From positions 1-9,120 of the forward strand of contig JAFLEE010000134.1 in NCBI GenBank assembly GCA_017302015.1: a DNA stretch of 9,120 nt, read 5' to 3'. Positions 5,324 through 9,120 of this stretch are shown here, one piece after another. Origin of the DNA: Spirochaetota bacterium (GTDB taxonomy: Bacteria > Spirochaetota > UBA12135 > COTS27 > JAFLEE01). Below the pieces are notes generated by a model, which saw nothing but the letters and a program-made list of their open reading frames with translations, had not been told where the DNA came from and searched no databases. Position numbers and translations under genes: made by a program. Each line of letters opens with the position of its first letter. Within the stretch, counting starts at the first letter, position 1.

Positions 5324-6408
5324 CGAGCCCCGCCCCCCTTCATCAATTTCTCGACCTCGCTCTGGAGGGCCATGCTCGTATCCCCCGGGGTCGTCATCGC
5401 CAGGGCGCCGTGGGCGGCGCCGTAATTCACGGCGGCGTCGCCGCCCTTCTGTTCCATGAGGCCGAAGACGAGGCCCGAGGCGAAACTATCGCCGCCGCCG
5501 ACGCGGTCGTAGATCTCGAGACCGGGACGGTGGATGGCTTCGTGGAATTTGCCATCGAGATAGAGGAGCGCGCCCCAATCGTTGACGGTCGCGGTAGTGG
5601 CCACGCGAAGCGTGGTGGCGACGGCGCTGAAATTGGGGTAGGTCTTCACGGCCTCGAGGATCATCTTCTTGAAGCCGTCGGTGGAGAGTTCGGAGAGTTT
5701 CTCGTCGGTGCCCTCGATCTTGAAGCCGAGGCTCGCCGTGAAGTCTTCTTCGTTGCCGATCATGACGTCGACATACTTGGCGATCTCGCGGTTGACCTCC
5801 TGGGCCTTCTTCTGGCCGCCGATGGATTTCCAGATGGACGGCCGGTAATTGAGGTCGTAGCTCACGATCGTGCCGTGCTTCTTGGCGGCCTTCACGGCCT
5901 CGAGGATGACGGCGCTGGTGCTCTCGGAGAGCCCGGCGTAGATGCCGCCGGTGTGCATCCACCGCACGCCGTCCTTCCCGAAGATCTTCTCCCAATCGAT
6001 GTCGCCGGGTTTGAGTTGGCTGGCGGCGGTGTGGCCCCGGTCGGAACAGCCCACGGCGCCCCGGGCCCCGAAGCCCTTCTCGGTGAAATTGAGGCCGTTT
6101 CGAACCTCGCGGCCGATGCCGTCGTAGGGCATCCACTTCACGTAGTCCATGGAGACCCCGCCCTGGAGGATGAAGTCTTCCAGCAGGCGCCCCACCGGGT
6201 TGTCGGCGAAGGCCGAGACGAGGGCGGCGCGCTTGCCGAAGCAGCGGCGCAGGCCCCGGGCGACGTTGTACTCGCCGCCGCCCTCCCAGGCCTGGAAGGT
6301 GCGGGCGGTATGGATGCGGCCGAAGCCGGGATCGAGGCGCAGCATCACCTCGCCCAGGCTGAGGATATCGAAACGGCAGGATTCGGCGCTCTTGATCTTA
6401 AGGCTCAT
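5311..6408 (-). CDS. kdgK: 2-keto-3-deoxygluconate kinase, PfkB family
   Basis: A 365-residue ribokinase/PfkB-family sugar kinase. The N-terminal PfkB signature WEGGGEYNVA is at residues 41-50, the KDG-kinase-like DLNYRPSIW at 185-193, an NEEDF segment at 219-223, and the catalytic anion-hole motif VGGGDSFASG at 303-312 with base Asp307. It is expected to phosphorylate 2-keto-3-deoxygluconate to KDPG in the cytoplasm; substrate assignment follows from these motifs plus the KDPG aldolase directly upstream, since PfkB kinases vary in substrate. The ATG at 6408 has a strong GAGGAG 5 bases upstream. The aldolase ends 35 bases before, so the two form one operon. The protein is somewhat longer than typical KdgK (about 310-340), mostly from the N-terminus and an insertion around 105-150. 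The last codons overlap a duplicated hairpin repeat. Confidence 0.85.
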   Translation of the reverse strand: MSLKIKSAESCRFDILSLGEVMLRLDPGFGRIHTARTFQAWEGGGEYNVARGLRRCFGKRAALVSAFADNPVGRLLEDFILQGGVSMDYVKWMPYDGIGREVRNGLNFTEKGFGARGAVGCSDRGHTAASQLKPGDIDWEKIFGKDGVRWMHTGGIYAGLSESTSAVILEAVKAAKKHGTIVSYDLNYRPSIWKSIGGQKKAQEVNREIAKYVDVMIGNEEDFTASLGFKIEGTDEKLSELSTDGFKKMILEAVKTYPNFSAVATTLRVATTATVNDWGALLYLDGKFHEAIHRPGLEIYDRVGGGDSFASGLVFGLMEQKGGDAAVNYGAAHGALAMTTPGDTSMALQSEVEKLMKGGGARVDR

Positions 6409-6443
6409 GGGGGCTCCTCGGTGGGTGGGGAAAAGATCCCCGG

Positions 6444-7127
6444 CTATTTCTTGAGTTCGGCGCGCACTTCCTGGACCCAGGCGAGCACCTGCTTGACGGC
6501 GGCCGTGACGGCGCCCCAGTCCTTCGCCTTGATCCAATCGGCCTTGTAGAGGTCGCTGCCCATGCCCAGGCACGCGGTACCCGCGGCGAGCCACTCGCGG
6601 ATGTTTTCCTTGTCGGCCTTCACGCCGCCGGAGGCCAAGAGGTCGGCCCACGCAAGGGGCGCCATGACGTTCTTCACGAAGCCCGGGCCGCCGACTTCCT
6701 TGCCGGGGAAGACCTTGCAGACCTCGACCCCCAGGGCGTGGGCGCGCTGGATTTCGGTGGCCGAGCCGCAGCCCGGCAGGTAGGGGATCTTTCGCTTATT
6801 ACAGAGGACGGCCGTCTCGTCGTCGAGGGAGGGGCTCACCACGAAGGCGGCGCCGGCGGCGATGTAGAGCGCCGCGGTGGGGGCGTCGACGATGGTTCCC
6901 ACGCCGAGCATCACTTCGGGGTGGTTCTTGGCCAGGAATTTCTCGAGTTCGGTGAAGACCCCCAAACTATGGTCGCCCCGATTGGTGAACTCGAGGACGG
7001 TGGCGCCGCCGGCGAGGCTGGCCTTGGTGATCTCGATGGCCACCGCGCTGTCGCTATTATGGAAGAGAGGCACCAAACCGACCTGCCGCATGCGCAGGTA
7101 GACATCAAGACGCTTATGACGGGACAT
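6444..7127 (-). CDS. eda: KDPG / 4-hydroxy-2-oxoglutarate aldolase
   Basis: A 227-residue class I aldolase that splits KDPG into pyruvate and glyceraldehyde-3-phosphate. Family motifs appear in order: VLEFTNRG at 44-51 with the catalytic Glu46, GVGT at 75-78, VVSPSLDDE at 96-104, LPGCGSATEI at 117-126, the Schiff-base lysine Lys138 in CKVFPG, and a phosphate-binding GG in LASGGV at 164-169. That last motif is usually MPTGGV, so Met-Pro is lost while Thr becomes Ser; the hydroxyl is kept. The sequence style (FHNSD, TNRGD, VGGPGFVK) resembles the Bacteroidetes-type aldolase, not E. coli Eda. ATG 7127 has GGAGG 4 bases upstream. It is the first gene of the operon with the kinase, behind a TATAAT box at 7163-7168. 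No gluconate dehydratase (edd) is in the window, so KDG probably arises from uronates, or from dehydratases encoded elsewhere. Confidence 0.92.
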   Translation of the reverse strand: MSRHKRLDVYLRMRQVGLVPLFHNSDSAVAIEITKASLAGGATVLEFTNRGDHSLGVFTELEKFLAKNHPEVMLGVGTIVDAPTAALYIAAGAAFVVSPSLDDETAVLCNKRKIPYLPGCGSATEIQRAHALGVEVCKVFPGKEVGGPGFVKNVMAPLAWADLLASGGVKADKENIREWLAAGTACLGMGSDLYKADWIKAKDWGAVTAAVKQVLAWVQEVRAELKK

Positions 7128-7162
7128 AGGGCCTCCGGAAGACGGGGAAAGGGGGATGGGGA

Positions 7163-7168
7163 ATTATA
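7163..7168 (-). promoter_or_regulatory. -10 box (TATAAT) of the eda-kdgK operon
   Basis: A perfect TATAAT on the minus strand lies 35 bases upstream of the aldolase ATG, which would give a start near 7156 and a leader of about 30 nucleotides that contains the GGAGG site. No good -35 hexamer is seen (the position 17-18 bases upstream reads AAAAAG/CAAAAA), so an activator may help. Confidence 0.55.
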
Positions 7169-7235
7169 GCGTGGTCCGAGGCCCGCTTTTTGGGGAATTG
7201 GGATGGGCGTGCTTGCGGGATGGGCCGTACTCGGG

Positions 7236-7260
7236 ACAGGCGTGGAACCGGTTCTCCTGT
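7236..7260. promoter_or_regulatory. Palindrome GAACCGGTTC inside a 25-base inverted repeat
   Basis: ACAGG (7236-7240) and CCTGT (7256-7260) flank the perfect 10-base palindrome GAACCGGTTC (7245-7254). The site lies about 70-100 bases upstream of the aldolase -10 box. Two-fold symmetry without loop room suggests a dimeric regulator site more than an RNA hairpin. No regulator gene is in the window, so this is a candidate only. It may equally belong to the 3' region of the phosphatase gene. Confidence 0.35.
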
Positions 7261-7290
7261 CGGACGATACCGCCCGGGGGACCGGACCCG

Positions 7291-7305
7291 CCCTTTCGAC
7301 AAGGG
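7291..7305 (-). terminator. Hairpin after the phosphatase gene
   Basis: CCCTT (7291-7295) pairs with AAGGG (7301-7305) around a 5-base loop, 28 bases downstream of the phosphatase stop on the minus strand. No T-run follows, so a factor-independent terminator is doubtful. Confidence 0.25.
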
Positions 7306-7333
7306 AGGCCGCTTGGGCGCGTTCTGGCCCGAC

Positions 7334-8182
7334 TTATCGCTTCACGGCCCCGAGCACCTTCGCCGCCGATTCGTCGTCCGCCGCGAAGACGAGGTCGGTC
7401 TTGGTGCGCCAGCGCCGGGGGTGGCCGGCTTCCAGGTGGTAGTCCCGTGGCGAGACTTCGGCGCCGAGCGAGACCCCATCGAGGCGTTTCACCGTGAAGC
7501 CCGCCTTGAGGAGGAGCGGGAGCCCGCCTCCGAAATCCCAGAGTTTGAGGCTCCCGAGGTAGGCCTGGTAACGGCCCAGGAGCAGATAGGCCAGGGGCAT
7601 GACCGCGCAGCAATTGGCCATCACGGGGTTCTTGAGGTCCACCGACCCGCGCTTGGCCACGCCCTGGGTGAGGGCCAAAAGGCGGCTATCGCACCAGGGA
7701 TGGCGCACGGGGACGAACGGCGCGAGGACGGCCTCTCCGGTCAGGCCCAGATCCGAGCTGTAGTAGATGCGTTCGCCCTCGCTCATGAGGAACTCGCGGG
7801 TCACCGGGAGGTAGATGGCGCCCTCGACGAAGCGCCCCCCGCGCATGAGGCCGAGGGAGATCCCCCAGATCGGGATGTGGTTGGAATAGGGCGCCGTGCC
7901 GTCGATGGGGTCCACCACCCACGCCGTGTGCTTCAGGGCCGCCTCGAGATAGGCCTCGCTCTTGCCCTCGATGGTCTCCTCGCCGAGGAGGTACTGCCCG
8001 GCCTCCGGGCGATCCAAACGCTCCGTAAAATAGGCTTCGATCTCGCGGTCGGCAAGGGTGACGATGGACTCATCGCCCTTGAGGGAGGCGTGGGGGGCCT
8101 CGTAATGCTTGAACGCGATGCGCCCCGCCGCCTGCATGAGGCCGATGATTTCCCGGCGATTCCAAAGATCCATAGCCGCCAT
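7334..8182 (-). CDS. Inositol monophosphatase family protein
   Basis: A 282-residue Mg-dependent phosphatase. All three metal-site motifs are present: GEET at 67-70 (motif with Glu68/Glu69), DPIDGT at 91-96 and WDFGGG at 215-220, and an early VTLAD at 41-45 matches the usual VTxAD. It probably hydrolyses a phosphate ester; candidates in the family include inositol-1-phosphate, histidinol phosphate, fructose-1,6-bisphosphate and PAP, and the sequence does not decide. After DPIDGT the usual Thr-Asn-Phe is replaced by APYSN, which may change substrate choice. The start is chosen at ATG 8182 (MAAMDLW); ATG 8173 (MDLW) and ATG 8206 are alternatives in frame. A weak GGGA lies 3 bases upstream of 8182. 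The gene is 218 bases from rubrerythrin and 206 bases from the aldolase, and likely has its own transcript or reads through from rubrerythrin. Confidence 0.88.
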   Translation of the reverse strand: MAAMDLWNRREIIGLMQAAGRIAFKHYEAPHASLKGDESIVTLADREIEAYFTERLDRPEAGQYLLGEETIEGKSEAYLEAALKHTAWVVDPIDGTAPYSNHIPIWGISLGLMRGGRFVEGAIYLPVTREFLMSEGERIYYSSDLGLTGEAVLAPFVPVRHPWCDSRLLALTQGVAKRGSVDLKNPVMANCCAVMPLAYLLLGRYQAYLGSLKLWDFGGGLPLLLKAGFTVKRLDGVSLGAEVSPRDYHLEAGHPRRWRTKTDLVFAADDESAAKVLGAVKR

Positions 8183-8282
8183 TTTCCCATCGATCGGAGC
8201 GCCCATGAAAAGGCGGCGAAGGCCGCTCCCTTTCGCGCGACCCGGGTCGAAGTCGCGGATGCCGGACCGCCTTGGCGTCGAT

Positions 8283-8299
8283 CGCCCCCGCAGGGGGCG
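8283..8299. repeat. GC-only 7-bp hairpin
   Basis: CGCCCCC (8283-8289) pairs with GGGGGCG (8293-8299) around GCA. It is 100 bases upstream of the phosphatase start and 100 bases downstream of the rubrerythrin stop. There is no T-run; it may be a factor-assisted terminator or 3' stabiliser, or simply a GC-rich spacer. Confidence 0.4.
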
Positions 8300-8366
8300 G
8301 AGCCGGTCAGCCTGAACGCCCCCCCCCAACCGCCCGGATCGTTGGGATCGCGGCGAAGCATCCGAC

Positions 8367-8385
8367 GGGAGCCACGAGGCCTCCC
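8367..8385 (-). terminator. Hairpin downstream of rubrerythrin
   Basis: On the minus strand GGGAG...CTCCC forms 5 pairs with a bulged G and two more pairs closing a TCGT loop. It starts 15 bases past the rubrerythrin stop. No T-run follows, so this is only a possible termination or 3'-end element. Confidence 0.3.
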
Positions 8386-8400
8386 GCCCTGCCCGACGCT

Positions 8401-8973
8401 TCAGTAATTCTCTTCGGCCGCCTGGAAGTACGCCTTGGGATGGAGGCAGGCCGGGCATTTCTCGGGGGCGCCGTCGCCCTCGTGGATGTACCCGCAATTG
8501 CGGCATTCCCAACGCGCCTTCTTCTTGAACACCGAACCATCGCCAAGATTGGCGTGCAATTTCAGGTAGCGCTTCTCATGCTCGGCCTCGACTTTCGCGA
8601 TGAGGCGGAAGGCGCTGGCGACCTCGGGAAACCCCTCGGCCTTGGCGGTCTCGGCGAAGGCGGGGTAGAGTTTGGTCCACTCCTCATTCTCCCCGCCGGC
8701 GGCGGCCGCGAGATTCTCGGCGGTGGTGCCGATCTTCCCGGCGGGATAGGTGGCGGTGATCTCCACGTCGCTCCCCTCGAGGAATTTAAAGAAGCGCTTG
8801 GCGTGTTCCTTCTCCTGGAGCGAGGTCTTCAGGAAGATCGCGCCGATCTGTTCGAAACCCTCCTTCTGCGCCTGGCGGGAGAAGAATTCGTAGCGGTTAC
8901 GCGCTTGGGATTCTCCGGCGAAGGCCTTGAGCAGGTTCTTCTCGGTCTGGGTTCCTTTGAGGCTCTTATCCAT
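8401..8973 (-). CDS. rbr: Rubrerythrin
   Basis: A 190-residue peroxide-reducing non-haem iron protein of anaerobes and microaerophiles. The ferritin-like domain (about 1-145) carries the diiron ligands: Glu21 in [11 protein letters not shown], Glu54/His57 in EKEH, a Glu pair in GENEEW (95-99), and Glu129/His132 in [11 protein letters not shown]-terminal rubredoxin-like domain has Cys157-x2-Cys160 and Cys173-x2-Cys176. Length is normal for the family. ATG 8973 is preferred over the upstream TTG 8979 because AGGAG lies 6 bases before ATG and directly abuts the TTG. The start overlaps the 3' end of another probable minus-strand gene by 8 bases, which implies co-transcription with it. No -10 box is visible right upstream. 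Confidence 0.95.
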   Translation of the reverse strand: MDKSLKGTQTEKNLLKAFAGESQARNRYEFFSRQAQKEGFEQIGAIFLKTSLQEKEHAKRFFKFLEGSDVEITATYPAGKIGTTAENLAAAAGGENEEWTKLYPAFAETAKAEGFPEVASAFRLIAKVEAEHEKRYLKLHANLGDGSVFKKKARWECRNCGYIHEGDGAPEKCPACLHPKAYFQAAEENY

Positions 8974-9120
8974 TTTCAACTCCTGATGTTTGGGGATGGG
9001 TGGAAGGGATTTGGATGAGGGGGCGGCGGAGGGAATCGGTGTAGGGGGCTTTGGAGAGCGCGTCGAATTCCTTGCGGAGGCCGGCGAGGCGGCCGCCTGA
9101 GGTGAGGACGCCGTAGTGGG
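8966..9120 (-). CDS. Hypothetical protein, C-terminal 50 residues only
   Basis: One minus-strand frame is open from the window edge to TAA 8968-8966. Its first 30 or so codons have almost only C or G at the third position and read like protein ([18 protein letters not shown]), while the other two frames give Pro/Arg/Ser-rich nonsense. The last 15 codons lose the codon bias, so the true tail may be poorly conserved. The stop overlaps the rubrerythrin ATG by 8 bases. I do not recognise the protein; too little is present. Confidence 0.45.
   Translation of the reverse strand, partial: HYGVLTSGGRLAGLRKEFDALSKAPYTDSLRRPLIQIPSTHPQTSGVENG
8980..8984 (-). promoter_or_regulatory. Ribosome binding site deciding the rubrerythrin start
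   Basis: AGGAG on the minus strand, 6 bases before ATG 8973. It sits inside the 3' end of the upstream probable gene and rules out the in-frame TTG at 8979 as a start. Confidence 0.75.

Noticed and set aside
5410-6549. Plus-strand open frame of 379 codons antisense to kdgK and eda
   Set aside because: Ala/Gly/Val/Glu/Asp-rich mirror of two well-identified genes.
7190-8407. Plus-strand open frame of 405 codons over the phosphatase gene
   Set aside because: Antisense shadow; the minus strand has all three inositol-monophosphatase motifs.

Overview
The window is GC-rich DNA (above 60% G+C by eye) with dense gene packing, clear Shine-Dalgarno sites at several genes and perfect TATAAT boxes at two promoters. 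It therefore looks like a chromosomal segment from a free-living bacterium. A Sec-type signal peptide points to an organism with an extracytoplasmic compartment. Rubrerythrin suggests an anaerobic or microaerophilic lifestyle. The aldolase resembles the form common in Bacteroidetes and PVC-like lineages more than the E. coli form. Nothing here fixes the phylum. I see no phage genes, transposase, integrase, CRISPR array, tRNA or rRNA.

Layout: (1) 1-738, the 3' part of a plus-strand gene of unknown function, probably beta-propeller-like. (2) 747-3592, a minus-strand two-gene operon: a large DUF4914/PEPCK-like P-loop protein and, overlapping its stop by 4 bases, an exported protein with a low-complexity linker and a CsgG/TolB-like C-terminal domain. 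(3) 3593-4039, a long divergent intergenic region with the operon's TATAAT promoter, several inverted repeats and a striking 119-nt rod-shaped RNA candidate. (4) 4040-5128, a plus-strand NadR-like bifunctional NMN adenylyltransferase/ribosylnicotinamide kinase. (5) 5129-5323, a convergent junction with a tandemly duplicated nested hairpin (63-bp copies, 106-bp period) that overlaps the 3' end of the next gene. (6) 5311-7127, a minus-strand operon for 2-keto-3-deoxygluconate use: KDPG aldolase then a PfkB-family KDG kinase. (7) 7334-8182, a minus-strand inositol-monophosphatase-family phosphatase. (8) 8401-8973, a minus-strand rubrerythrin whose start overlaps the end of another minus-strand gene that runs off the window.

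How the genes work together: the kinase phosphorylates KDG to KDPG and the aldolase splits KDPG to pyruvate and glyceraldehyde-3-phosphate, the lower Entner-Doudoroff/hexuronate route. NadR salvages ribosylnicotinamide to NAD. Rubrerythrin removes peroxide. These are housekeeping functions. The least explained parts are the DUF4914 plus exported-protein pair, the rod RNA in the nadR leader, and the duplicated hairpin between nadR and kdgK.
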